From the NCBI RefSeq assembly GCF_030272615.1, contig NC_081411.1, forward strand, positions 187,987,949 to 188,051,948: a stretch of 64,000 nt of DNA, read 5' to 3'. This stretch comes from Cryptomeria japonica. Its lineage: Eukaryota; Streptophyta; Pinopsida; Cupressales; Cupressaceae. The notes under the pieces are model-generated. The model had not been told where the DNA came from, searched no databases, and saw nothing but the letters and a program-made list of their open reading frames with translations. The position numbers and the translations under genes were made by a program. How positions within the stretch are numbered: position 1 is the stretch's first letter; every line of letters begins with the position of its first letter. Of the stretch, positions 1-11,188 are shown in pieces.

Positions 1-540
1 CAACCTGTGTCCTAAGTACTCAAAAGTGCTTATAGGCAAAGGTTTGGTGAAAATGTCTGCCACTTGTTCTCCTGTAGGGACATAGTCTATCTTTAATTCT
101 CATCCTTCAACCTTCTCTCTAAGGAAATAATACTTGATGGCTATATTCTTTGTCCTAGAATGCATCACTAGATTCTTTGATATGTTGTTAGCACTTGAAT
201 TATCACACTGAATGAGAATAGGATCAATGATGTCCACCTGTATGTCCTTGAGGGTTTTCTTCATCCAAAGTACCTGAGAGAAGCATGTAGCAACATCAAT
301 ATATTTTGCTTCAGCAGTTGATAGGGAGACTGAGTCCTACTTCTTGGTATGCCATGAGACCAACCAGTCACCTAGAAAGAATGCACCACCACTCGTGCTC
401 TTCCGGTCATCAATGCAACCTGCCCAATCAACATCAATGTATGCTTCCAAGATGAATTCCCCTTGTTTAAGGTACCATAATCCATAACTGAGTGTTCCTT
501 GTAGGTACCTAAAAAAATTTCTTACGACATTCATATGTGA
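1..540 (-). pseudogene. pol: Copia A RNase H domain (pol C-terminus)
   Basis: Reverse-strand reading gives the typical copia RNase H run: DVDWAGCIDDRKSTSGG, then a stop at 334-336 where copia proteins have KKQ (CAG to TAG fits), then SLSTAEAKY, the CDN-containing block and a C-terminal ADIFTKPLP at the left window edge. The domain removes the RNA strand during reverse transcription inside the virus-like particle. A second stop follows the REKVEG motif. The frame is recognisable throughout, so the copy is degraded by point mutations and not truncated, apart from the window edge. Confidence 0.85.
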
Positions 541-1440
541 CTACTTAGGTGTAGCTTGAAATCTAGCCACCATGTAAACTGCCTTAACTATATCTAGTCT
601 AGAAGCAATTAGATACAATAGGCTTCCTATCATGGATATATACAATGTCTGATCCACCACTGGTGATTCATCATTCTTGCTTAATTTTCTTCTGGTCACC
701 ATGGGGCTACTTACCGGTTTGCACTCCTCCATTTAAAATTTCTTCAACATATCCTTTGCATTCTTGGTTTGTGAGATAAAGATTCCCTTAGCTTGTTGTG
801 ATATTTGCAAACCAAGAAAGTATGTCAATTCTCCAAGCATTGACATCTCAAATTCTGACTGCATCTGATCATCAAATTCTTTGCAGAGGGTGTCCTTATC
901 GCCTCCAAAAATAATGTCATCTACATACACAACCACAATGATCATGTGGTTTCCATCTTTCTTTTTGTATAAATTATTGTCAACACTCCCCTTTTTGAAT
1001 CCTTTTTCCTTCAATTACTGATCTAGTCTTGAATAATACATTCCAAGAGCTTTCTTTAAACCATATAGGGCTTTCTTTAACCGAAACATAAAGGTTTAAT
1101 CATCATGTAACAGAAACCCTTCCAGTTGCTCCATGTACACTTCTTCCAAATTTACATTTAGGAAGGTAGATTTCACATCCATTTGATATACTTTATAACC
1201 CTTGTAGGTAGAGAAGGATAAAAACATTTTAATTGCTTCTAATCTAGCTACCAGTGCAAATGTTTCTTCAAAATCAATGCCCTCTACTTGAGAGTAGCCT
1301 TTGCACACAAGTATAGCTTTATGCCTTACAATTTTACCTTCTTCATTCATCTTATTACGGTAGACCCATTTAGTGCCAATGTTGATTTTATCTTCCGATC
1401 TAGGGACTAATTCCCAAGTTCTATTCTTCTCAATCTACTA
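541..1440 (-). pseudogene. pol: Copia A reverse transcriptase
   Basis: The reading order from 1440 downwards is GTKWVYRNK, the [17 protein letters not shown] block, [12 protein letters not shown], then the catalytic YVDDIIFGG at about 900-930, then YFLGLQISQ, and finally the SMIGSLLYL block near 640. These are the conserved copia RT blocks in order. The catalytic YVDD is intact. Stops near 1014 (TAA), 732 and 540 break the frame. The family synthesises cDNA from the element RNA. Reading is continuous with the RNase H piece below and the integrase C-terminus above. Confidence 0.85.
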
Positions 1441-2512
1441 CAATTCTTCTTCCATGGAATCCATCCATTCCTATCCTTTGTTGTCCCCATTGAATGTTTT
1501 AGGTTCTATTTCAGTCATGAGGCAAAAGTTGACTTGTTCATCATTCCTTGCAAGTCTTCTCCTAGTCTACACACCATCACTCTTATTGCCTAGAATTTTC
1601 TCTTCTAGGTGGTTCATCTGCACATATTGGTTAGGAGCCTTTTTGGATGCTTCTTTTGGTTCATTGTCTGACTGAGCTTCCTCACCTTTATCACTTAAAT
1701 CATCATACCAGTTTACTTGTGATTGACTTCCTTTGTGCATATCCTCATCAACTCTTACATGCACACTCTCAATGACTCTTCTTAGTCTTCTATTGTAGTA
1801 TTTATAGGTATTTTTGTTAGATGAGCAACCAAGGAAGATTCCTTCATCACTCCTGGAATCAAAACTACTTAGACCATCCATATCTCTCTTGATAAAACAC
1901 TTGCTTCCAAATACCTTGAAGTATCTGATTTACGGCTTCCGGTCATACCACAACTCATAAGGTGACATTCTATTGTTTGTTCTTAGTTGAACCCAATTCA
2001 AAGTATATGAAGCAGTATGAACAACTTCCTTCCAATATGTGTCTGGAAGCTTGGCCTCATTTAACATGGTTCTGACCATCTCCTTGACTATCATGTTATT
2101 CCTTTCTACCATGCCATTTTGTTGTGGAGTCCTAGTGGCTGAGTATTGCCTTTTAATTCCATGTCTTTCACAATAATCTTCAAACTCATTTGATGTGAAC
2201 TCTCCACCCTGGTTTGATCTTGGACATTTTAGCTTGCACCCACTTTCCTTCTCCACCATCTTCTTAAAGATCTTTAGTGTATCAAATGCTTGTGATTTAT
2301 CTTGCAGGAAAGTGACCCATGCCATTCTTGAATATTCATCAATGAAGAGCATAAAATATCATTCACCGACAAGAGCTCTTGTCCTAGTTAGACCACATAG
2401 ATCTGTATGTACAATTTCAAGTGGTTTTGAGGTGTTGTGTTCTTTTGTTTCGAAGCTCACCTTGGTCTTCTTCCCTTTCACACATTCATCACAAAATGTG
2501 CTTACCGGTTAG
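1441..2512 (-). pseudogene. pol: Copia A integrase with GAG-pre-integrase end
   Basis: The integrase core is read at 1930-2352 with SRMAWVTFL, RSNQGGEFTS, TPQQNGMVERNN and the SYTLNWVQ block; the copia-typical FGSKCFIKRD and SDEGIFLGCSS follow at 1800-1930, and an acidic tail near 1600-1760. Upstream at 2360-2500 are CDECVKGK and HTDLCG. The first Asp (HTDLCG) and the Glu (GMVERNN) of the DDE triad are present. The second Asp is Asn (RSNQGG where RSD-GG is expected), so the enzyme should be inactive even if stops were ignored. Stops occur at about 1564 and 1927. Confidence 0.82.
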
Positions 2513-3541
2513 ATGATGGGTGGAATATTTCTTACACACCCCTTTTTGATTACTGCAACTAGGTTATCAAAGTTTATGTGGCCTAATCTTTTGTGCCACA
2601 ACCAAGTTTCATCCACTTGTCCCAACATACATTGGGATTCAAAAAATTCTTTCAGATTATATACATTGTCATCTGTCCTCTTTCCTTTAGCTACAGTTTG
2701 ATCGATACTCTCTTTCTTTGTCTAGAACCTGATAAAATCAAAGGTGAATTTATAACCTTTGTCACACATCTGACTCACACTCAGCAGGTTATGCTTTAGG
2801 CCTTCCACATAATACACATCATGTGCCTTTAGTTTTCCATCAATATTTAGAGTACCTTTTCCCTTTATTTTGATGGATGAGTTATCTCTGAATCTTACTG
2901 AACCACCATTCTAGTCTTCAATCTTGATAAATTTCTTTTTATCACCGGTCATGTGATTGGAACAACCACTGTCTACAACCCATAGATTTTTACTTTCAAC
3001 ATGTAAGGCAGTTTGCACTATCAGACCTGATTTTGCCTTGTCCTTTTCTTTCTCAACCCATACCGATTTCGTTTCTTTCTTCTTGCTAGCTACTATTTTG
3101 TGCTCCAGTATAACTATCGATTCTTGTTCAGGATTTGTCCTCTTCTTCTTGATTTTCCCATTTTTACAAAACTTTGGTATATGTCCAAAATCTTGATAAT
3201 TATAGCATTTCACATTTTCATTCAAGGATAAATCTTTGAAACTATTGTAGGATACCAGTTTATTCTACCCACATTCAAAACTCCTATGACCAAACCCATT
3301 GCACTGATAACAGACAACATTCATATCCCAAAGTACATTAAATGTCTTTCTACTTTCATAACTCATAGTAAGATTATTGGTTAATCTACAATCAGCTATT
3401 TATGCCCAAATTTGTTACACTGATAACAATAACCATGAAATTTTGGAACATATTGATTAGGTTGCCTTAGTCCTACAAACAACTGCCTCACCAGGGGTCT
3501 TCCTTTCATGTTGCTGACTCTGGTGAATCCTTCATGATCAT
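2513..3541 (-). pseudogene. gag: Copia A Gag C-terminus, zinc knuckles and protease
   Basis: Reading downwards from 3541: a knuckle starting CYQCNKFGHK (about 3400-3430), an intact CCHC knuckle CYQCNGFGHRSFEC (about 3265-3310), a damaged one CYNYQDFGHIPKFC (second Cys replaced by Tyr, about 3170-3215), a Lys-rich linker, then WVVDSGCSNHMTG at about 2950-2985. The last is the copia protease active site with DSG intact. The GAG-pre-integrase part (WHKRLGHINFDN near 2580-2610) follows. The reading ends at 3541 where gypsy I is inserted and resumes at 22607 on the same strand. Knuckles bind element RNA and the protease cuts the polyprotein. Confidence 0.78.
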
Positions 3542-4787
3542 TGTCTACCCCAACTATAATGACAATAATAATACCTCTAATTTAAATCTCAATCCAAAGT
3601 TTGGACATTCATATGGTAAAGTTTACTATTCTCATGGCTGGTGTTCATTTGGTTATCAATCCAGGAATGTAAAACTTGAAATGGGCATGCAATATATATG
3701 CACTAAGCTCCTTAAATGATTATTCTTAATTATTGTAAGAAAGGTAGGAATGGAAATCATAAAGGATAAATGAAATCTTTGCAAAAATCTACTGAAATGA
3801 TCTAATGGAAATAATAGGAATCACATCGTTCTGCCTTGGCTGTAGGAATAGTCAAAGGATCTATTTCCAATGGCTACAGGAACAACCCAGTCATGAACTT
3901 CTATAGCAACTAAGTAAAAACTAACTTCAATAATCATAAACATGGGATCACTCACCAAGTGGCCCCCCTTGGATGAGTGATATCAAACTCTCAGCAAAGA
4001 ACTATTAATAGATTAGAATAACATATTTTTATTCATTTCTTCCTGAAAGATGATTACATATTCAAAAAGAGAAAATTCAGAATACTTGACAAAAACTCTG
4101 CTCAATCCCTTTCCATTCTGTCTAACTCTCAGAAAAGAAGGAAGAGATTGTTATAAAGAAAAGATAGACTACAATGGACAACTCTAGTTACGCCCAGAAG
4201 AAGAGGCAGATAGCTATTAGATGAAGGGGATAACAAAGAGCTTGGCTGCAGGAACCGTGGATTTGAAACCGAACCACAGTCTTTGCATGCCAAAGAGATA
4301 TTTTGCAAATTAAACATGCACAAGAGTTAAACTCCCGTGGTGAAGTACAACTGCTCCAATTATTCCATAGATTACGCTCGCTTGAATCTCTTTCAATTTG
4401 ACCTCCAGCTATCTGAATGTGATTCTCCAGTCCTTAGGCGCAAAAGAGAATTCTCCACCGCAGCATCAATTATTATCTACACTAAAATAGAAACAATATA
4501 CAAGGACATGCATATGCATCTTACTTAACTAATACATTCATTAACTCACATATGAAATCATCCTAAATAATCCACATATCATAGGGACAAACCATTTGGC
4601 TGTAGGAATAAATTGGCATGGCTGCAGGAATTAACAGACAAGGTTCAAACATGATTTCTTAAGTTTAGTTTTAATAAATGGATTACATATAGTCAATTCA
4701 CAATATTTTACTATCACAATGCAACCCAAAAGATACCAAAAACCTAAGAGTCCTGACAAAAAACAATGTCAATACATCGACTTATCA
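3542..4787 (-). repeat. Gypsy I 3' LTR (1246 bp)
   Basis: It matches 21358-22601 along its whole length with scattered substitutions and small indels. Sense-strand ends are TGATAAGTCG and GGGTAGACA. A TATA-like AATATATATG lies at 3691-3700, about 150 bp from the LTR 3' end and conserved in the other copy. The motif GGCTGCAGGAA, or a variant with one transition, recurs near 3838, 3880, 4242, 4599 and 4619. Confidence 0.93.
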
Positions 4788-4801
4788 TGCCCCCCAACTT
4801 T
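4788..4801 (-). other. Gypsy I terminal polypurine tract
   Basis: The sense strand reads AAAGTTGGGGGGCA directly before the LTR start TGATAAG. This is the expected position and composition for the plus-strand primer. Confidence 0.8.
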
Positions 4802-7214
4802 AAGGGTTTGTTGCTCCTACAACAAAAGGAAAATTTTTAATTTTTGTTGAAACTCTGAAATCACCAACAGTGTCCTGTCCGGTTCCCTTGGAAGGAAAAT
4901 TCCAATAAAATCCCTTCATTTTCTCCAACCTGGACCATCTAGCCATTTCTTCCACATCTGCATCATAATTCCATTCTATTGGTTGGCATGCCAAAAGTGG
5001 CCACATTAGGATAGGAGGCTGAAAGATTAATGACAACCAATTATTGGATTTCTCCCTTCCTAGTTGTATGTACTTGGAGGCTCTCTGTATAGCTGCATGA
5101 AAATTCTATAATGAGTAGGGTTCTCTTGGTTTTAAATGATCTAGTAGATGATTCCAGCATTGAGTTAGTCCCTATAGTGTTGTTGTTCTGTGGGTCTGAA
5201 CTAATTGCTCATATGCTTGATAGACTTCCTCTCTCATTGGAAGTAATATCTTACTAGCATCATCTCTTATTAGCAACTTTTGTCAATCATAATACAGAAC
5301 CCTGGGTGCTTCTGATTCCATCCTCAATGGTAATGGACATTCAAGTTCCAATTTTTCAAACTCCCTGGCTTGTGGTCCTATAATCATTTCATTTTGCAAA
5401 CAAGACATTAGAGCTCTGAGATGGATATCCCCAATGTACAACAAAGGATTCCATTCTCTGTCCTGGGGTACAACATAATTATGTAAATATAATTCACATA
5501 ACAGGTTCCTTATAGAGTGTGGGGAGGTTTGATAAGCATGATAGAATTCCTCAGGTGTTTCCAAGGATGGATTAAGGTCCCTTACTATATGGTTTAATAT
5601 GAAATTTAGATACCATTCTTTCAAGTGCACTGCATAAATTCTTGGGTGAGCCCTACACTACATTATTTGAGGAACCATACCATAAATCTCTTCTACCTTA
5701 ATCTCCAATTCTTTAATTCTATTATCTTTCTTCTCAATCTCTTTTTCCTGCTTATTAATTATCCCTTGCAACCTATCCTTCTCTATTTTCCATTGCCTAA
5801 AGAATGTTAAAGCAATTGATAAGCTAGTTAGGGATGAAGGAGTTCTTATGGGTCCTAGCTTAGACTGTGGGATTTCTTCAATAACTTCCTCATTCTAGAT
5901 TGGCATAGTTCCCACATTTTCTTCAGGTTGCTACGGAACATCATCAATAATCTCCTCACATTGCAATGCCATTGAAGCCAGATTTGCAAGCTTATCCATT
6001 ACAATTTCTTCTTGAATTTCTTCTTGGATTTCTTCTCTTGTAGGATTTTCTTTCATTTCCTCTTCTACAGGGTTTTCTTGAATTTCCTCTTCTATAGGGT
6101 TTTCTTGAATTTCCTTCTCTGTAGGGTTTTCTTGAATTTCCTTCTCTGTAGCATCTTCTTCTTCTGAATTTTCTACTGCAATCACCTCTGCTAGATTACT
6201 CACTGGTTGAGTCTTCTATGTCCTCCTTCTTGTTCTCCTCACATACACTTTTGAAACATACATAGGAGTTTTTGTTTTTGCTCGATGTCTCCTGGTTGCA
6301 GGAGGGATATGCAATTCCTGCGGCCGGATAACAAATTCTTCATCTAACTCCTCCTTTTCCAATTCTTTTCCTTCCCTTTGCAAAACACATGAACCTCCTT
6401 GAAGAGAGGTAGAGGGTTGTCCTTCGATTGGCTCTGCTTCAATATTTTCTTCTAAAATAATTGCAGCTCCTTTAGCAACCAACAAACCCTCATCTTCACA
6501 AGAAAGACCTTCTGCAACTATCTCTTCTTGAATCGGCAAATTATTTTCAATAGGGGCTTCATCTACCCTAAATTGTAGAATATCTTCAAACACACCCCAT
6601 TCCATCTATGAAACATCTCTCAGGGACCATTGTACCAGCAACTTCACCAGTCCATGATGGCTAATAGAGTGATTTCCATATTTTTTAGTCTCCTTAGCAC
6701 TTATAGAAATGAGATGATACAAGAAATTTGGGACATTAACTTGCCAATCATGGTGCAGATGACTAAGTAACTTGAAGTGATGTAAATGGAGATTTGAATA
6801 CCTCCCTTCATAGGTAATATATTTCATAATATATAGAGCTACCTGAGGCCAATGTGCTGGCAAAGAAACCCTTCTAGTCCCTTGCCTATCCACCATTAAC
6901 GGTCTGTCAATAGAAATTGTGAACTCTGCCCTGGCACTCCTTGAATCCTTCAATTCTGAAAAGAGTTCTCCTTCCTACAGCAACCTTGTGACCTCTACAA
7001 TTCATTGTTTTGTAGCAATTTCCCTCAACCCCTTAACTATAGCTTCTCCTTCGTCAAAAGAATGCATAAATTCCACAGCTATTTCGTCATTGAAATCCCT
7101 AATTCTCAAGAAATAATCTAGCTAGCCGTGGTTTTGGAAATAATGCACATAGACAACATCTTGCAGCAACCCTTCATAGACAGTTGGTTCATGGTGAATC
7201 AGATCACCACCCAT
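4800..7214 (-). pseudogene. Gypsy I ORF3, unknown protein between integrase and PPT
   Basis: From ATG at 7214 to TAA at 4800-4802 is exactly 805 codons in one frame, broken by about ten stops (mostly TAG, at least two TGA) but no net frameshift. I do not recognise the family. Visible order: an N-terminal region of about 200 residues with many His and aromatic residues (SLPAHWPQVALYIMKYI, then LHLHHFKLLSHLHH), an acidic stretch, a basic patch (RRHRAKTK, RRTRRRT), four to five copies of a 9-residue repeat (EKEIQENPT type), a predicted coiled coil near 5690-5810 (sense EKDRLQGIINKQEKEIEKK), and a C-terminal Trp/Pro-rich region of about 280 residues. No signal peptide and no convincing membrane segment, so a classical envelope is doubtful. 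The ORF ends at the PPT, as an element-encoded gene would. Confidence 0.7.
6017..6150 (-). repeat. 27-bp tandem repeat within ORF3
   Basis: A 27-bp unit (plus strand TTTTCTTGAATTTCCT followed by a variable 11 bases) repeats about four times in frame, encoding the 9-residue units EKEIQENPT, EKEIQENPI, EEEIQENPV and EEEMKENPT. A shorter EEIQ repeat follows. The last units diverge, so array length may vary between copies. Confidence 0.85.
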
Positions 7215-7653
7215 CTTTTACTCTGATACTTCCGCAACTTCACCAAAATGTTTGACAGATTCACAAAGGCTAAAATCTACATATCTTAAATTTGGCGACA
7301 AAACTTATTATTCACTCGCGTGAAATAATAATCATCATAAGTAATGTCAGTTAGGAAATCAGTTCGGGATAATAAATCTTACTGGGAAAAAGGACCATAA
7401 AGTACCCCCCCAACTTAACCTAGCACGTGTCCACACAGGCTGATGAGATTTCAAGTTTGAAGTAGATTAAAATAGGATTAAAATCATAATGAACTAATAA
7501 ATGCAAAATTAAAATAAAGTACAATATACACGTACCTGCAATTGGGCAAAAATGATGGCGAAATGAAATGTAGTGATAGGTAAGAAAGTGGGATGGAATG
7601 TAGTGGATGGAACTTTATGTACGGAGAACAATATTTCACATGGAAATATTTGA
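7215..7653 (-). other. Gypsy I spacer between pol and ORF3
   Basis: Noncoding. It holds a stem-loop at 7305-7331 (arms TTATTATTCAC and GTGAAATAATAA around a TCGC loop, one bulged base) and, at 7402-7420, a tract that reads GTTAAGTTGGGGGGGTAC on the sense strand and closely resembles the terminal PPT. Confidence 0.65.
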
Positions 7654-9075
7654 TTATGATATGGTAAATAAGTTCACTACAGAGGCTATAGAAACATCAC
7701 CTTTATCAACATGCTCAAGTGCAACAGGAAGCTCACAAATTGTTACCGAATCATTGGTAGTTAATGCAGGAACTTGTATTTTATTTTGAGGAGCAAACTG
7801 CTGCGGAAACTCTTCTCTAGTAGCTGGCTTGTGATAAAGTCGTAGCCGATGTCCATTCACTAAGAGTTTAAATCGAACAAGATCTATTATGGACAACCGA
7901 ACTGCTCCATTGTGAAAAACTTCTTCTACCTCATAAGGACCCAACCACCTTGTTTGGAGTTTTCCCATAGCATCCTTATATCTAGAATCATACAAGAGTG
8001 CCTAGTCACCAACTTTGAATTTCTTTTCTTTGATATATTTATCATGCCATTTGGCTCTTTGGTTTTGAATCAACTTTGTCTATTGAACAACTATGTTTTT
8101 TCATTCATCAAGAGCATTTAACTACTGAATGCATTCCTTATGTACTTCAAACAATGTCATATTCAGTTGTAGAGCTATTCTCAAGGTTTTATGCTCAAAT
8201 TCAATAGGCATCATTTCTGTTTTGCCATAAACCATCTCAAAAGGTGTGAATCCAATTGGGGTTTTCCATGTTGTTCTATATGCCCAAATTGCCTCTGAAA
8301 GCCGATTAGACCAATCTTTCTTATGGATAGACACTATTTTTGTAAGAATAGTCTCAAGCTCTCTGTTGGTAACTTCTACTTGGCCATTAGATTGTGGATG
8401 GTATGGAGTAGATTTCCTATGTCATATATTTTATTCATTGACCAAAGCTTTTATCAATGTTGATGTAAATCGAGGTCCCTGATCTGAGACGATTTCCTTG
8501 GGTACTCCATACCTTGTAAATATTTCTTCATAGAGAAACTCAGTGACCTTATTATCTCTTGTATGTTGCATAGCTCTAGCTTCTACCCATTTTGTCACAT
8601 AGTCTGTACATACCAAGATATAAGATTTGCCATTAGAAGGTGGATCAATGGGACCAACAAAATCTAATCCCCATTTGTCAAATGGTGTAACAGATATTTG
8701 AGGATATAGTGGCATCTCATTAGATTTTGTAGGTTTGCCCATTCACTGACACTTGTCACACTTCCTTGTGTACTGAGCTACATCCTTGTGTAGTGTAGGC
8801 CAATAATAACTAGTATTGAGTATTTTCAATGCTGTCCTTTTGGTAGCAAAATGACTTCCACATGGTTCATCATGACATGCATGCAAGATGTCATATGTTT
8901 CATCTTCTCTGACACATCTTTGCATAACTTGATTAGGTCTAGTATAAAATAGACAATTAGCAATCCATGAAAAGTTAAAACTTTTTTCAACTAGCAACCT
9001 TCTTTCCTTAGGAGAAAAAGAAATTGGCATCTTAGCTATAGCTAAATAGTTGGCAATATCAGCATACTAAGGAGT
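7654..9075 (-). pseudogene. pol: Gypsy I integrase
   Basis: Reading downwards: the HHCC zinc domain at about 8740-8880 (HACHDEPCGSHF, later CDKCQ), then the DDE core with GLDFVGPI (about 8650-8680), IVSDQGPRF (about 8465-8500) and NGQVEVTNRELE (near 8360-8400), so all three acidic residues are present. The C-terminal domain with RWLGPYEVEEVF and GHRLRLYH runs to TAA at 7654. The whole stretch is in the same frame as RT. Stops such as TGA after CDKCQ and TAG after KVGD interrupt it. No chromodomain is visible, as expected for Athila. It joins cDNA to the host chromosome. Confidence 0.88.
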
Positions 9076-10458
9076 ATGAGCCTATATGAGAAATAAATGC
9101 TCATCTGTAAAAGTACCATCTATCATTGTAGAGTCTTCCTGCAATTGAAGACATGAAAGATAATCTGCAACAACATTAGACTTCCTTGGCTTATCAACAA
9201 CTGTGATATCAAATTCTTGCATCAACAATAACCAGCGAGCCAGTCTACCGGTGATGGATGCCTTATTCATAAGATATCTAATTGCAGTATGATCTGTATG
9301 CACAAATATTGGATACCCTGTAATATAGTGTCTAAACTTGTTAAGGGCATATATGATAGCTAGCATTTCTTTTTCAGTAACTGTATAATTCAATTCAGGT
9401 CCTTGCAAATTCTTACTGATATAATATATTGCATTTTCCAACTTGTCAACTTTTTGTCCTAGCACTGCTCCTATAGCATAATCAAATGCATCAGTATGGA
9501 TTTGGAATGGTAGAGACCAATTAGGTCCTTTAAGAACTGGTGCCTGAGTCAAAGCATGCTTAAGCTTTAAAAAAGCTTCATTGCATGCTGAGGTCCATTT
9601 AAATTCTGCATCTTTAGTAAGCAGTGTAAATAAGGGACTTGCAATTTTGCTGAAATCTTTAATGAACCTTCTGTAGTATCCAACATAGCCAAGAAAACTT
9701 CTCACATCTTTTTGCTTCACAAGGTCATTAATTTGTTGAATAACCTCAATCTTTGTTGGATCCACTTGTATGCCTTGTACAGATATATGATGACCAGGGA
9801 CTATTCCTTCTTCCATCATAATGAAACACTTTTCACTATTTAGAGACAAGTTGCAGTCTTCACACTACTGCAAAACTTTCTTCAATTTATCCAATGCTTG
9901 ATCAAATTCAGAACCATAGGTTGTAAAGTCATCCATGTAAATTTCCATTATGTCTTGAGAAATATTAGAAAAAATACTAATGACTGCCCTTTGAAAAGTG
10001 GCTAGAGCATTACACAACCCAAAAGGAAGAACAGAATATGCATAAGTGCCCCATGGACAAGTAAATGTTGTTTTCTCCTGATCCTTAAGAGCTATTTGTA
10101 TATGATTATAGCCACTGAATCCATCCAAAAATGAAAAATATCTCTTACCAGCAAGAGAATCCAATACCTGATCTACAAATGGTAGTGTAAAATGATCCTT
10201 CCTTATGGCTAAGTTCAATGCTCTATAATCAACACATATTCTCCATTTTCCTCCCTTTTTAGGAACTATCACCAAGGGTGATACCCATTGACTGTTAGAA
10301 ATAGGATAGATAAATCCAGCTTTCAACAATTTCTGCAATTCTTCTTTAACTATCTCCTTCAGGGCAAGATTGACTCTTCTTTGAGGTTGTCTGAGGGGAC
10401 AACACTCATCCTTTATATAAATGTGATGAGTACAAATTGTTGGATCAACTCCATGCAT
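9076..10458 (-). pseudogene. pol: Gypsy I reverse transcriptase and RNase H
   Basis: RT begins with the Athila-style EEFQ-like block (KEELQKLLKAGFIYPI), then KWRICVDYRALN, FSFLDGFSGYN, PFGLCNAL and the catalytic IYMDDF at about 9930-9950, all intact. After one TAG at 9865 the connection domain and RNase H follow (GYVGYYRRFI, HTDAFDYAIGAVLGQ, TEKEMLAIIYALNKFRHY, VHTDHTAIRYLMNK). A 255-codon run free of stops covers 9082-9849. Two further TAG codons at about 9067-9085 sit where the protein would read LIQAHTPQY. This is the best-preserved pol in the window. Confidence 0.9.
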
Positions 10459-11188
10459 ATCCTTGTAATCCCACGCAAAGGCATTTCAATGGAGTTTTAG
10501 CAAGTCCACTAGGCTATCCTTCTGAGTATCTGCTATATTCTTGTTGATGTTCAAATATTTATTCAATGCAACCTCTATCTTGATAGTAAGATCAATCTAA
10601 TTTATATCAGAAACATGAGAATATGACAATTCTTGCAGCAACAAGGTATGCAAGATATCAGTGGCTGCAGGAAAATCCAATCCTGCAATATTCGGAACTA
10701 ATTCCTGCAATTCTTGGTCTTCTATTAATTCATTTGTCAGAACCTTATAAAGGATTGATTCTTCATCATATAACTGCATGAGTGACGCTCGATTAATCAT
10801 CATAAGGTGATTAATAGAGTCAATTTCTTCAGATTCCTGTCCCAAAATAGGCCAAACAACCCGATGCTGCTCAAGCTGAGGTTGTGCAGGGGAATACAAG
10901 GCCAATGTTTTTGTGGAACTACCATCTGAAATAGTCATGTCTCCTGATCTACACCCAATATATGCATTAGCTGTGGCAAGCCATGGTCTTCCCAAAATGA
11001 CTGGATATCCCCCCAATGTTGCTTTTGGGAATAAAATCATAAAGTCTGTAGGATATTCCCAAGAATCTAGAATGACCACTATATCTTCTATCATACCATC
11101 AGGACTTACTGTAGAGCCATCAGCAAGTTGAAGAATTGTGGGTGTAGCCCTTAAACTATCTATCTCTAGATGTTTCATTACTTCCCTT
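10459..11188 (-). pseudogene. pol: Gypsy I protease C-terminal part and linker to RT
   Basis: Minus-strand reading from 11188: a retropepsin-like fold tail with LADGSTVSPDGMIEDI, DFMILF and VILGRPWLATANAYIG, then a linker of about 130 residues leading to NAFAWDYKDMHG before RT. The active-site half lies at 19161-19240; the two halves are separated by element L. Stops at about 10597 (TAG) and 10486 (TGA). Confidence 0.82.
11184..11188 (+). repeat. TSD of element L, left copy (CCCTT)
   Basis: CCCTT immediately before the TG of the left LTR is repeated exactly at 19156-19160 after the CA of the right LTR. A perfect TSD supports insertion later than that of the surrounding gypsy I. Confidence 0.92.

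Noticed and set aside
4800-5036. Possible membrane segment (LIFQPPILMWPLLA) making ORF3 an envelope
   Set aside because: Only about 14 residues, with two prolines in a row and a charged surrounding; there is no signal peptide upstream. Too weak for an envelope call.
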